A DNA stretch of 64,000 nt, from assembly GCF_019216885.1 (NCBI RefSeq), contig NZ_JAAQRC020000001.1, positions 124,001 to 188,000 on the forward strand. Reading direction: 5' to 3'. Every line of letters begins with the position of its first letter. Positions within the stretch are counted from its first letter, which is position 1. The notes beneath the pieces were generated by a model, which worked only from the letters and a program-made list of their open reading frames with translations, was not told the origin of the DNA and searched no databases. A program made the translations under genes and the position numbers. Shown piece by piece: positions 28,489-36,777 of this stretch. The stretch is from Methylobacterium sp. SyP6R (GTDB lineage Bacteria > Pseudomonadota > Alphaproteobacteria > Rhizobiales > Beijerinckiaceae).

Positions 28489-30102
28489 TCAATACACGTC
28501 AGCCTGGTACCGGTTCGCCTTCTTCAGCGCCGCGAGATACGCCACCGCCTCGTCCGGGTTCTTGCCGCCATGGCTCGCCGCAACGTCGATGATCGCTCGC
28601 TCGACGTCCTTGGCCATGCGCTTGGCATCGCCGCAGACGTAGAAGTGGGCGCCCTCCTCCAGCCAGCGCCACAATTCGCGGCCGTTCTCGCGCATCCGGT
28701 CCTGGACGTAGGTCTTCTCGGCCCCGTCGCGCGACCAGGCGAGCGACAGGCGGGTCAGCACGCCCTGATCCTTCAGGCCGTTCAGCTCGTCGCGATAGAA
28801 GAAGTCCGAGGCCTGGCGCTGATGGCCGTAGAACAGCCAGTTCTTGCCCGGCGCCGCAGTGGCGGCGCGCTCGCGCAGGAAGGCGCGGAACGGCGCGATG
28901 CCGGTGCCCGGACCGACCATGATGACCGGGGTCTCGGGCGTCGAAGGCAGGCCGAAGCCGTGCGCCTTCTGGAGGTAGACCTTCACCGTGGCGGTCTCGG
29001 CCAGGCGCTCGCCGAGATGGGTCGAGGCGACGCCCAGGCGCAGGCGCGAGCGGTGGCTGTAGCGCACCGCGTCGACGGTGAGCGAGACCCGGCCCGGATC
29101 GGCCTTGGGCGAGGACGAGATCGAGTAGAGCCGCGGCTGCAACTCGTCGAGGGCTTCGAGGAAGACCTCGGCGTCGGGCCGGGCGCCCGGGAACTTGTGC
29201 AGCGCGCCGAGCACGTCGAGATAGGCGGCGTCGCCATCCGGATCCTCGCCGGCGCTCAGCGCCTGGGCCTTCTTGCGCTGTGCGCCGGAGGTGAGGAGCG
29301 ACAGGAGCTGGAACAGGCCGTCGGGGGCACCGCCGAGGGAATAGTTGGTGAGCAGATGGTCGCGCAGGGTCTTCTCGCCGAGCTTGGTGGCGATGATCCG
29401 CTCCGGCCGGGCGCCGAGCTCGGCGATGACCGCATCCGCCAGGGCCGGGGCATTGGCGGGGAAGAGGCCGAGGGAATCGCCGACGACGTAGTCGATGCCG
29501 GTGCCGGCCAAATCGATCTCGACGTGCCAGGTCTCCTTCTCGCCGCCCGGCGCGTTGAGGCGGCGGCGTGACAGGAACACCGCCTCGGCCGGGTTCTCGC
29601 GGCACAGGCCGTAGGGGCCGACCGGGGCGTCTGCCTTCGGGGCGTCGTCGGAGGCCGCGGCGGCGGCACCGGCCGGCGCCGCGGTGCCGAACTCCGCCTC
29701 CAGCTTCTTCAGCATCCGGAGCGTGTCCTTGCCGCCCGGCTGGCAGAGGTTCAGGCGCTCCTCCTTCTTGAGGAAGAGGGCGTTGGCATAGTCGGCGCAG
29801 TTGTAGCCGCACTGGCCGCAATCCTGCTGGGCCATGGCGGCCATCAGCTTCTGCGGCTCGGAGCGGTCCTTGGCGAGCGCCATGCGGTCGTCGAGCCCCA
29901 TCGACGGGTCGTGCCAAGGGGCGTCGTCGTTGTCGGCCAAAGCCGGCCCGCCGGGCGCCGCGCCGGCCGGAAGCGCCGTCGCGCCCTCGACCGCCGGCCC
30001 GAGCAGGGCGGCGAAGTAGCCCGACAGCCAGGCGCGCTGGTCGGCGTTGAAGGGAGCGGATTCGGGGATCAGGACGAGCGGGGGAGCGACGTGCTGGGTC
30101 AT
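28489..30102 (-). CDS. CysJ/FNR-type NADPH reductase with N-terminal Cys-rich (Fe-S) domain
   Basis: The C-terminal 370 residues are a sulfite-reductase-alpha/cytochrome-P450-reductase type FAD-NADPH module: RLYSISSSP (FAD), VYLQKAHGFGLP, MVGPGTGIAPFRAFL (NADPH), FYGHQ and FYVCGDAKRMAKDVE. The flavodoxin (FMN) domain of true CysJ is missing. In its place, residues about 90-130 carry CGQCGYNCADYANAL followed by a further Cys, which looks like an Fe-S binding motif. Its position between nirA and nasA suggests it feeds electrons to nitrate and/or nitrite reduction rather than to sulfite. Total length is 537 residues. The electron path (NADPH to FAD to Fe-S to NirA or NasA) is inference. Confidence 0.82.
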   Translation of the reverse strand: MTQHVAPPLVLIPESAPFNADQRAWLSGYFAALLGPAVEGATALPAGAAPGGPALADNDDAPWHDPSMGLDDRMALAKDRSEPQKLMAAMAQQDCGQCGYNCADYANALFLKKEERLNLCQPGGKDTLRMLKKLEAEFGTAAPAGAAAAASDDAPKADAPVGPYGLCRENPAEAVFLSRRRLNAPGGEKETWHVEIDLAGTGIDYVVGDSLGLFPANAPALADAVIAELGARPERIIATKLGEKTLRDHLLTNYSLGGAPDGLFQLLSLLTSGAQRKKAQALSAGEDPDGDAAYLDVLGALHKFPGARPDAEVFLEALDELQPRLYSISSSPKADPGRVSLTVDAVRYSHRSRLRLGVASTHLGERLAETATVKVYLQKAHGFGLPSTPETPVIMVGPGTGIAPFRAFLRERAATAAPGKNWLFYGHQRQASDFFYRDELNGLKDQGVLTRLSLAWSRDGAEKTYVQDRMRENGRELWRWLEEGAHFYVCGDAKRMAKDVERAIIDVAASHGGKNPDEAVAYLAALKKANRYQADVY

Positions 30103-30154
30103 CGGGGGTTACCGGAGAAGAGTGGCAGTCGACATCGGTCGGTAAAGCGCTGGC

Positions 30155-30359
30155 TTCTCCTCTCCCCGCGGGCGGGGAGAGGGCCGCGACGACCTTGTCG
30201 TCGGCGCGGCGAGGCGTCAGCCGAGGGTGAGGGGGTGCTTCCGGAGGAGCCACATTCGGCACGTCCCCCTCACCCTCGCGGCGAACCTGCGGTTCGCAGC
30301 TCGCTGCATCCCCTGAACGGGGACGCAGCCCTCTCCCCGCCCGCGGGGAGAGGAGAAAG
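30155..30359. repeat. Intergenic palindromic repeat, family C, inside the nitrate operon
   Basis: The arms TCTCCTCTCCCCGCGGGCGG and CCGCCCGCGGGGAGAGGAGA flank a centre with GAGGGTGAGGGGGTG and CCCCCTCACCCTC, so the whole 205 bp can fold on itself. A second copy is at 55641-55840. It separates nirA from the reductase gene. Confidence 0.8.
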
Positions 30360-30364
30360 GTGCC

Positions 30365-32152
30365 TTACTCGGCCGCCTCCAGCAGCCGGGCGTCGGCGAG
30401 GCCCTTTAGGGCCTCGGGCCCGCGGCGGGCGGTGTAGGCCTGGAAGCTCTCCTGCGGGCCGGTGCGGTTGGCGAGGTAGTCGGTGAGCAGGGCCTCGACC
30501 CGGCTGGGGCAGTCCTCGGCCTTCACGGCCTTCCAGATCTCGGTGCCGATCTTGGCCGCCTCGCCGAACCCGCCGCCGACCACGATGTCGTAGCCCTCGA
30601 CGGTGTCGCCCTCCTCGCTCACCGTCACCTTGGCGCCGATGAGGCCGATATCGCCGATGTAATGCTGGGCGCAGGAATGATGGCAGCCGGTGAGGTGGAC
30701 GTTGACCGGCACGTCGAGACCCGGCACCGCGGCCTCGACGTGGTCGGCGATGAGGAGCGCGTGGCCCTTGGTGTCGGCGGCGGCGAACTTGCAGCCGCGG
30801 TTGCCCGTGCAGGCGACGAGGCCGGCGCGGATGCTCGACGCCTTGGTGGAGAGCCCGAGGGCCGCCACGCGGGCTTCGACCTCCGCCACCTTGTCGTCGG
30901 GCACGCCGGAAAAGAGAAAATTCTGCCACACGGTCAGGCGGATCTGGCCGTCGCCGTAGTCGTGCGCGATCGTGGCGAGCGCCCGCATCTGGTCGGTGGT
31001 CATCTTGCCGACCGGCAGCACCACGCCGATCCAATTGAGGCCCGGCTGGACCTGGGCGTGCACCCCGACATGGGCGTAGCGGTCGAAGCCGCCGCGGGGC
31101 TTCACATGGGCGGGATCGACCCGCTCCAGCTTGCGGCCGAGCTTCTCCTCGACGGCGGCGAGGTACTTGTCATAGCCCCAGGCGTCGAGGACGTATTTCA
31201 TCCGCGCCTTGTTGCGGTTGGTGCGGTCGCCGTTCTCGATGAAGACCCGCAGGATCGCATCGGCGACGGCGTTGCACTCGCGGGGCCTCAGGACTACGCC
31301 GGTGTCGCGGGCGATGTCGCGGTGGCCGGTGATGCCGCCGAGGACGAGCCGCATCCAGATGCCCGGCTCGACCGCGGCGCCCTCCAGAACCTCGATCGCC
31401 TGGAAGCCGATATCGTTGGTCTCCTCCAGCACCGGCAGCACGCCGCCGCCGTCGAAGGCGACGTTGAACTTGCGCGGCAGGCCGAAGAGCGAGCGGTCGT
31501 TGAGGATGTGGTTGTGCCAGGATTTCGCCAGGGGGCGCGTGTCGAGGAGTTCCTGGGCGTCGATGCCCGCCGTCGGCGAGCCGGTGACGTTGCGGATGTT
31601 GTCGGCGCCCGCGCCCCGGGCGGTGAGGCCGAGATCGATCAGCCCGTCGAGGAAGGGCTGGCCGTGCTCGGGGCTGATCTCCCGCACCTGGAGGTTCGCC
31701 CGCGTCGTGACGTGGCTGTAGCCGCCGCCATGGGCGTCGGCGAGATCGGCGATGCCGGCGAATTGCCAGTGATGCAGGATGCCGTTCGGGATCCGCAGGC
31801 GGCACATGTAGGAGTTCTGGGCCGGCGCGACCCAGAACAACCCGTGATAGCGCCAGCGAAAATTGTCCTCGGGCTTCGGGGCCTTGCCGGTCTCGGCCTC
31901 GGCGATCAGCCGGTTGTGGCCGTCGAAGGGGTTCTCGGCCCGCTTCCACTTCTCCTGGTCGGCGAGCTTGCCGCCGTTCTTCACGATGCGGTCCTGCGCC
32001 TTGATGTGGATCGCGTCCGGCCCGGTCGGCTCGGCGGCGGGCGCAGGCGCAGTTCCGCCGCCGGCGAGGCCGCCGGTCATGCGGAGGGCGGCGATGCCGT
32101 GGGAGAAGCCTTCGAGGTAGCGCTTCTGCTCGGCGTCGAAGTCGTCGGCCAT
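30365..32152 (-). CDS. nirA: Ferredoxin-type nitrite reductase (siroheme, 4Fe-4S)
   Basis: NirA reduces nitrite to ammonium with six electrons in the cytoplasm. The siroheme/[4Fe-4S] ligands are in CTGNRGCKFA and TGCHHSCAQHYIGDIGLIG (C-x5-C ... C-x3-C). Other typical segments are FRWRYHGLFWVAPAQNSYMCRLRIPNG, RANLQVREI and NVTGSPTAGID. I chose ATG 32152 (MADDFDAEQKRYLEGF), which has GAAGGAG upstream, giving 595 residues; the frame upstream to 32260 overlaps the preceding gene. It starts 11 bp after the FAD oxidoreductase gene. Together with cysG and the leader switch it is part of the assimilatory nitrate operon. Confidence 0.94.
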   Translation of the reverse strand: MADDFDAEQKRYLEGFSHGIAALRMTGGLAGGGTAPAPAAEPTGPDAIHIKAQDRIVKNGGKLADQEKWKRAENPFDGHNRLIAEAETGKAPKPEDNFRWRYHGLFWVAPAQNSYMCRLRIPNGILHHWQFAGIADLADAHGGGYSHVTTRANLQVREISPEHGQPFLDGLIDLGLTARGAGADNIRNVTGSPTAGIDAQELLDTRPLAKSWHNHILNDRSLFGLPRKFNVAFDGGGVLPVLEETNDIGFQAIEVLEGAAVEPGIWMRLVLGGITGHRDIARDTGVVLRPRECNAVADAILRVFIENGDRTNRNKARMKYVLDAWGYDKYLAAVEEKLGRKLERVDPAHVKPRGGFDRYAHVGVHAQVQPGLNWIGVVLPVGKMTTDQMRALATIAHDYGDGQIRLTVWQNFLFSGVPDDKVAEVEARVAALGLSTKASSIRAGLVACTGNRGCKFAAADTKGHALLIADHVEAAVPGLDVPVNVHLTGCHHSCAQHYIGDIGLIGAKVTVSEEGDTVEGYDIVVGGGFGEAAKIGTEIWKAVKAEDCPSRVEALLTDYLANRTGPQESFQAYTARRGPEALKGLADARLLEAAE

Positions 32153-32163
32153 TGCGGGCTCCT

Positions 32164-33381
32164 TCACGCTGCGAGGGGTTGGGGAGTGGGGCGCCCGAAC
32201 ATCAGGTCGTCCCGGTCGTCGGACGTGATGGTGTCGCCGGTGCGGATCAGGGTCTTGCACCAGCCCTGCTCGGCGACGTCGCCGACGAAGACCGCGCCGA
32301 TCAGCTGGTCGCCGTCGATCACGAGCTTGCGGTAGAGGCCGGCGGCCGGATCGCTCCAGGTCACGGCTTGCGCGCCCTCGGGCACGTCGACCGCACCGGC
32401 GGAGAAGACCGGCAGGCCCGACACCTTGAGGCTGGTCGCGAGCGAGGTGCCGGCGTAAGCCGCCTCGATCCCGCAGAGATGGCGGGCCAGCACCTCGGCC
32501 TGCTCGTAGGCCGGCTCGACGAGGCCGTAGGTCTGGCCCCTATGCTCGGCGCATTCGCCGAGCGCGTAGATGCCCGGGACCGAGGTCGCCATCGCGTCGT
32601 CGACCCGGATGCCGCGGCCGACCGCGAGGCCGGCGCTGGCGGCGAGCGCCGTCGAGGGGCGCACGCCGACCGACATCACCACGAGATCGGCCGGCAGCAC
32701 CGTGCCGTCGGACAGGATCAGGCGCTCGACCCGGCCGTCGCCCTCGACCGACGCGGTGTCGGCCTTGAGCAGCACCCGGACGCCGCGGGCCTCCATCGCC
32801 TCGCGCACCAGGCTGGCGGCGGCGTGATCGAGCTGGCGCTCCATCAGCCGGTCCATGACGTGGAGGAGCGTGGTGTCGACCCCGAGCCGCGCCAGCCCCA
32901 CCGCCGCCTCGAGCCCCAGCAGCCCGCCGCCGATCACGATGGCCCGGGCTCCCGCCACCGCCGCCCGGCGGATCGCCGCCACGTCGGCGAGGTCCCGGAA
33001 GGTGATGACGCCCGGAAGATCCATCCCGGGCTTCGGCAGCCGGATCGGCACCGAGCCGACCGCCAGGACCAGCTTGTCGTAGGGCAGCACCAGCCCCTCG
33101 CCGACCTGCACCACCCGCTCGGCGGTGTCGATCGCGGTCGCCGGCGCGCCGGTGACGAGGGTGATGCCGTGCTCGGCGTACCAGTCGAGCCCGCGGAAGG
33201 TGCAGGCCGCCTCGTCGACCTCGCCGCCGAGCAGCGACGACAGGAGCACCCGGTTATAGGCCGCCACCGGCTCGGCGCCGATGCAGGTGACGGCGTAGCG
33301 GCCGGGGGCGGCATCGAGCAGGCGCTCCAGGAAGCGGAGCGAGGCCATGCCATTGCCGATGACGACGAGGCGCTCGGACAT
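32164..33381 (-). CDS. NAD(P)/FAD-dependent oxidoreductase (NirB N-terminal / NasB-like)
   Basis: The 405-residue protein is a two-dinucleotide-binding-domain flavoprotein. It has VVIGNGMASLRFLERL for FAD, AYNRVLLSSLLGG, a second GxGxxG at IVIGGGLLGLEAAVGLARLG for NAD(P)H, and the closing ATSVPGIYALGECAEH. This is the fold of the N-terminal half of NADH-dependent nitrite reductase NirB and of NasB electron donors, without the siroheme part. ATG 33381 (MSERLVVIGNGMAS) is preferred; the longer frame overlaps the ATPase gene. It probably passes electrons from NAD(P)H to NirA or NasA. Which protein it serves cannot be told here. Confidence 0.88.
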   Translation of the reverse strand: MSERLVVIGNGMASLRFLERLLDAAPGRYAVTCIGAEPVAAYNRVLLSSLLGGEVDEAACTFRGLDWYAEHGITLVTGAPATAIDTAERVVQVGEGLVLPYDKLVLAVGSVPIRLPKPGMDLPGVITFRDLADVAAIRRAAVAGARAIVIGGGLLGLEAAVGLARLGVDTTLLHVMDRLMERQLDHAAASLVREAMEARGVRVLLKADTASVEGDGRVERLILSDGTVLPADLVVMSVGVRPSTALAASAGLAVGRGIRVDDAMATSVPGIYALGECAEHRGQTYGLVEPAYEQAEVLARHLCGIEAAYAGTSLATSLKVSGLPVFSAGAVDVPEGAQAVTWSDPAAGLYRKLVIDGDQLIGAVFVGDVAEQGWCKTLIRTGDTITSDDRDDLMFGRPTPQPLAA

Positions 33382-33385
33382 GGGA

Positions 33386-34195
33386 TCAGGCCGCGATCGC
33401 GGGTTTGGCGTGGCGGGCGTAGAGGAATTCCAGCACCTCGGCCCGGGCATGGGTGTAGGTCGGGTCCTCGACGAGCTCCAGGCGCTTGCGCGGCCGGGAG
33501 AGCGGCACGGACAGGATCTCACCGATCGTCGCCGAGGGTCCGTTCGTCATCATGACGATCCGGTCGGAGAGCAGAACCGCCTCGTCGACGTCGTGGGTGA
33601 TCATGATGACGGTGTTCTTCAACCGAAGGTGGATCTCCATCAGCTGGTCCTGGAGATGCGCCCGGGTCAGGGCGTCGAGCGCGCCGAAGGGCTCGTCCAT
33701 CAGCAGAACCTTCGGCTCCATGGCGAGCGCCCGGGCGATGCCGACGCGCTGCTTCATGCCGCCGGAGATCTCGTGCGGGCGCTTCTCGGCGGCGTGGGTC
33801 ATGTTGACGAGCGCGAGGTTGTGCTCGATCCAGTCGCGCCGCTCCGCCCGGTTCTTCTTCGATTTCAGTACCTTGTCGACGGCGAGCGCCACGTTCTCGC
33901 GCACCGTCAGCCAGGGCAGGAGCGAGTGGTTCTGGAACACCACCGCCCGCTCGGGGCCGGGGCTGTTCACCTCCTTGCCGTCGAGGAGGACGCCGCCGGT
34001 GGAGGCCTTCAGAAGACCCGCCACGATGTTGAGCACGGTCGACTTGCCGCAACCGGAATGGCCGATCAGCGAGACGAACTCGCCCTTGTCGATCTTCAGG
34101 TTCACGTCGCGCAGCACTTCCGTGGTGCGCCCCGACCGGGTGAAGCTGATGCCGATCTGCTCGAGGCTGAGATGGGTCGAAGTGAGAGTGGTCAT
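33386..34195 (-). CDS. nrtD: Nitrate ABC transporter, ATP-binding protein
   Basis: The 269-residue ATPase has Walker A GHSGCGKST, signature SGGMKQR, Walker B VLLMDEPFGALD and the switch His in ITHDVDEAVLLSDR. It belongs to the nitrate/sulfonate/taurine (NrtC/D, SsuB, TauB) group and, like NrtD, lacks the substrate-binding-like extension of NrtC. It lies 12 bp after the permease gene and 4 bp before the oxidoreductase gene. It should energise cytoplasmic nitrate uptake with the adjacent permease and binding protein. Confidence 0.92.
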   Translation of the reverse strand: MTTLTSTHLSLEQIGISFTRSGRTTEVLRDVNLKIDKGEFVSLIGHSGCGKSTVLNIVAGLLKASTGGVLLDGKEVNSPGPERAVVFQNHSLLPWLTVRENVALAVDKVLKSKKNRAERRDWIEHNLALVNMTHAAEKRPHEISGGMKQRVGIARALAMEPKVLLMDEPFGALDALTRAHLQDQLMEIHLRLKNTVIMITHDVDEAVLLSDRIVMMTNGPSATIGEILSVPLSRPRKRLELVEDPTYTHARAEVLEFLYARHAKPAIAA

Positions 34196-34207
34196 GGGGG
34201 GCCTCCC

Positions 34208-35068
34208 TCAGGCCGTGGCGGTGCCGCGGGTGACGAGGTGGCCGAGGCCGGCGACGAGGCGGTCGAGCACGAAGCCGATCATCCCGACATAGAGCAGGGC
34301 CACGATGATCTCGCTGATATGCGAGGAGTTCCAGGCGTCCCAGATGAAGAAGCCGATGCCGACGCCGCCGATCAGCATCTCGGCGGCCACGATGGCGAGC
34401 CAGGACAGGCCGACGCCGATGCGAAGACCGGTGAAGATATACGGCGCCGCCGAGGGCAGCATCACCTTGGCAAAGAACTCGAAGGCGTTGAGGCGGAGCA
34501 CCGCGGCGACGTTGCGGTAATCCTGCGGGATGTTGCGGATACCGACCGCGGTGTTGATGATGATCGGCCAGATCGACGTGATGAAGATCACGAAGATCGC
34601 CGAGGGCTGGCCGTCCCGGAAGGCGGCGAGGGAGAGCGGCAGCCAGGCGAGCGGCGGGATGGTGCGCAAGACCTGGAAGATCGGGTCCAGCCCGCGCATC
34701 GCCCATTCGGACTGGCCGACGAGCGTACCCAGCAGCACGCCGGCCACCACCGCCAGGGTGAAGCCGAGCGCCACGCGCTGGAGGCTGGCGGTGATGTGCC
34801 AGAACAATCCCTTGTCGGTACCGCCATTGTCGTAGAACGGGTGGACGATGATGTCCCAGGCATCGGTCACGACGCGCGAGGGCGGCGGCAGGCCGGCGCC
34901 GGGGCGCCCGCACAGAACTTCCCAGATGAGCAGGAAGACCGCCAGCACGACGAGGGGCGGCACGATCCGCAGCGCCAGGCCTTTCAGGGCGGCGCGGGTG
35001 ACCAGAGGGGCTTTCGCCCCCTCGGCCTTGGCGGCGCCGAGGCGCCCGAGGCTCAATCCGAGTGCCAT
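34208..35068 (-). CDS. nrtB: Nitrate ABC transporter permease
   Basis: The 286-residue integral membrane protein has about six hydrophobic segments: IVPPLVVLAVFLLIWEVL near residues 34-51, then a cluster from about 95 to 270. The EAA-type cytoplasmic loop expected for binding-protein-dependent permeases lies around AAVLRLNAFEFFAKVMLPSAAPYIFTGLRIG. That loop sequence is characteristic of the NrtB/SsuC/TauC group. Its start codon lies 1 bp past the nrtA stop, so translation is probably coupled. Confidence 0.92.
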   Translation of the reverse strand: MALGLSLGRLGAAKAEGAKAPLVTRAALKGLALRIVPPLVVLAVFLLIWEVLCGRPGAGLPPPSRVVTDAWDIIVHPFYDNGGTDKGLFWHITASLQRVALGFTLAVVAGVLLGTLVGQSEWAMRGLDPIFQVLRTIPPLAWLPLSLAAFRDGQPSAIFVIFITSIWPIIINTAVGIRNIPQDYRNVAAVLRLNAFEFFAKVMLPSAAPYIFTGLRIGVGLSWLAIVAAEMLIGGVGIGFFIWDAWNSSHISEIIVALLYVGMIGFVLDRLVAGLGHLVTRGTATA

Positions 35069-35069
35069 G

Positions 35070-36356
35070 TCACGCCACCTTCTTGATGCCGAGGCTGTTG
35101 AGGTAGGCGGCAGGATCCGCCGGATCGAAGACCTTACCGTCGAAGAAGGTCTCCTGGCCGCGCGAGGTCGAGGCCGGCGCCGTGACGCCCATGCCCTTGG
35201 CCACCTCGCGCCAGATGTCCTCGCGGTTGACCTTGTCGATCAGCGCCTTGGTGTCGGTCTGGGGATCGAACTTGCCCCAGCGGATGTCCTCGGTGAGGAA
35301 CCAGAGGTCGTGCGACTTGTACGGATACGAGGCGTTGTCGGCCCAGTACTTCATGATGTGCGGGCTGTTCGACACCTTGCGGCCGTCGCCGTAATCGAAC
35401 TCGCCCTTCATCCGCTTGACGACGTCGCTCGCCGGGACGTTGATCCACTGGCGCTTGGCGACGATGCCGGCGAGCTCGTCACGGTTCTCCGGCTTGTCGC
35501 ACCATTGTTGCGCCTCCATCACGGCGGCGAGCAGGGCTTTCGCGGCATTCGGGTGCTTGTCGACCCAGGACGCGCGCATGCCGAGCGCCTTTTCCGGGTG
35601 GTCCTTCCACAATTCGCCGGTGGTCAGCGCGGTGTAGCCGATGCCCTGCGTGATCAGCTGCTCGTTCCACGGCTCGCAGACGCAGAAGCAATCCATCGTG
35701 CCGACCTTCATGTTCGCGACCATCTGGGCCGGCGGCACGACGATGGTCTCGATGTCCTTGTCGGGGTCGATGCCGCCGGCGGCGAGCCAGTAGCGGATCC
35801 AGAGGTCGTGGGTGCCGCCCGGGAAGGTCATCGCGGCCTTCACCGACTTGCCGGACGCCTTCTTGCGCTCGAGCGCCGCCTTGAAGGGCTTGGTATCGAG
35901 GGCGACCTTGTCGCCCATATGCTCCTTGGCGACCGAGATGCACTGGCCGGCGAGGTTGAGCCGGGCCAGGATGTACATCGGGACGGGGACGTTGTTCTGT
36001 GTCACCCGGCCGGCGCTGATCAGGTAGGGCATCGGGGTCAGGATGTGGGCCCCGTCGATGCCGTTGCCCTCGGATCCGAGCACCAGGTTGTCGCGGGTGG
36101 TGCCCCAGGAGGCCTGCTTCAGGACCTCGACGTCCGGCATCCCATGCTTGGCGAAGATGCCCTTCTCCTTGGCGACGAAGAGGGGAGCGGCGTCGGTGAG
36201 CGCGATGAAGCCGAGCTTGGCGCCCTTCACCTCGGGTCCGGCTCCCTGCGCGAAGGCGCCGCCGGGCAGGGCCACGCGGGAGGCCGCCGCCAGCGACAGG
36301 GCGCCGGCCGCCCCCTTGAGGAGGCCGCGACGCGTGGTGTGCTCAACGCTGCTCAT
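35070..36356 (-). CDS. nrtA: Nitrate ABC transporter substrate-binding protein
   Basis: The 428-residue protein starts with a twin-arginine signal (TTRRGLLKGAAGALSLAAAS, about residues 7-26, cleavage near AFAQ). It continues with the NrtA/CmpA fold: KLGFIALTDAAPLFVAKEKGIFAKHGM, VLKQASWGTTRDNLVLG, and the hallmark FCVCEPWNEQLI near the nitrate pocket. It is the first gene of the operon. A 165-nt untranslated leader with an ANTAR-type switch and a sigma-54 promoter motif precedes it. The paralogue nasS 2.4 kb away lacks a signal peptide and has the sensor rather than the transport role. Confidence 0.93.
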   Translation of the reverse strand: MSSVEHTTRRGLLKGAAGALSLAAASRVALPGGAFAQGAGPEVKGAKLGFIALTDAAPLFVAKEKGIFAKHGMPDVEVLKQASWGTTRDNLVLGSEGNGIDGAHILTPMPYLISAGRVTQNNVPVPMYILARLNLAGQCISVAKEHMGDKVALDTKPFKAALERKKASGKSVKAAMTFPGGTHDLWIRYWLAAGGIDPDKDIETIVVPPAQMVANMKVGTMDCFCVCEPWNEQLITQGIGYTALTTGELWKDHPEKALGMRASWVDKHPNAAKALLAAVMEAQQWCDKPENRDELAGIVAKRQWINVPASDVVKRMKGEFDYGDGRKVSNSPHIMKYWADNASYPYKSHDLWFLTEDIRWGKFDPQTDTKALIDKVNREDIWREVAKGMGVTAPASTSRGQETFFDGKVFDPADPAAYLNSLGIKKVA

Positions 36357-36414
36357 CGATCACTCACCCTCAAAGCCCTGCGCCGCGTTGGGCGCGCGAT
36401 CCGGTCCCGAACGC

Positions 36415-36520
36415 AAAAACCGCTGCCCAAGGTCTTCCGCCGGCCGCGCGGTTGCGGGCCCACAGGGGAACTCGGGTCAGCGGCTCTGCTGACGGTCGGT
36501 GCCCGTCGACGCTGACGGAC
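36415..36520 (-). promoter_or_regulatory. NasT (ANTAR) antitermination leader of the nrt-nas operon
   Basis: On the minus strand, hairpin 1 (36520-36501) has 7-bp arms and a hexaloop AGCGTC. Seven nt later hairpin 2 (36493-36476) has 6-bp arms GTCAGC/GCTGAC and hexaloop AGAGCC. Both loops have A at position 1 and G at position 4, the published ANTAR-RNA signature. The 5' arm of an intrinsic terminator (36483-36471, 3' arm 36431-36420, then TTTTT at 36419-36415) overlaps loop and 3' arm of hairpin 2, so the two folds exclude each other. NasT is encoded at 39763-40392. Binding of NasT when nitrate or nitrite is present should release the block on nrtA and the genes behind it. Confidence 0.85.
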
Positions 36521-36531
36521 GGGACAGGATG

Positions 36532-36547
36532 AGCAGGTTCCGTGCCA
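36532..36547 (-). promoter_or_regulatory. Sigma-54 (-24/-12) promoter of the nrt-nas operon
   Basis: The minus strand reads TGGCACGGAACCTGCT, with GG and GC exactly 12 bp apart as RpoN requires. The predicted start is near 36521, so the transcript would begin immediately with the first antitermination hairpin. I found no convincing NtrC enhancer in the 230 bp upstream; GTGCGATGCAC at 36633-36643 is palindromic but does not have the NtrC spacing. Confidence 0.75.
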
Positions 36548-36777
36548 ACTGCCTCGCGGGCCAATCAAGTGCTTGAAACTGGTATCGTTCGCAGCTTGGC
36601 CGGGCAGGCGGCGGCATCAGCTCGGCCGGCGAGTGCGATGCACAAATGATAGGCTGGACGGGCGGGGAAATGGGCAGCCGTGCCGTGACCGGAAACGTTG
36701 CTCCCCCTGGATCGATCTCCGATCGGTCGGCCTGGGCGAGGGTTGCCCTGCGATCCTTGCAGCCACCGATGGTTCCT

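Noticed and set aside
36633..36643. GTGCGATGCAC as an NtrC enhancer for the sigma-54 promoter
   Set aside because: It is palindromic but shorter than the 17-bp NtrC site and the half-site spacing is wrong.
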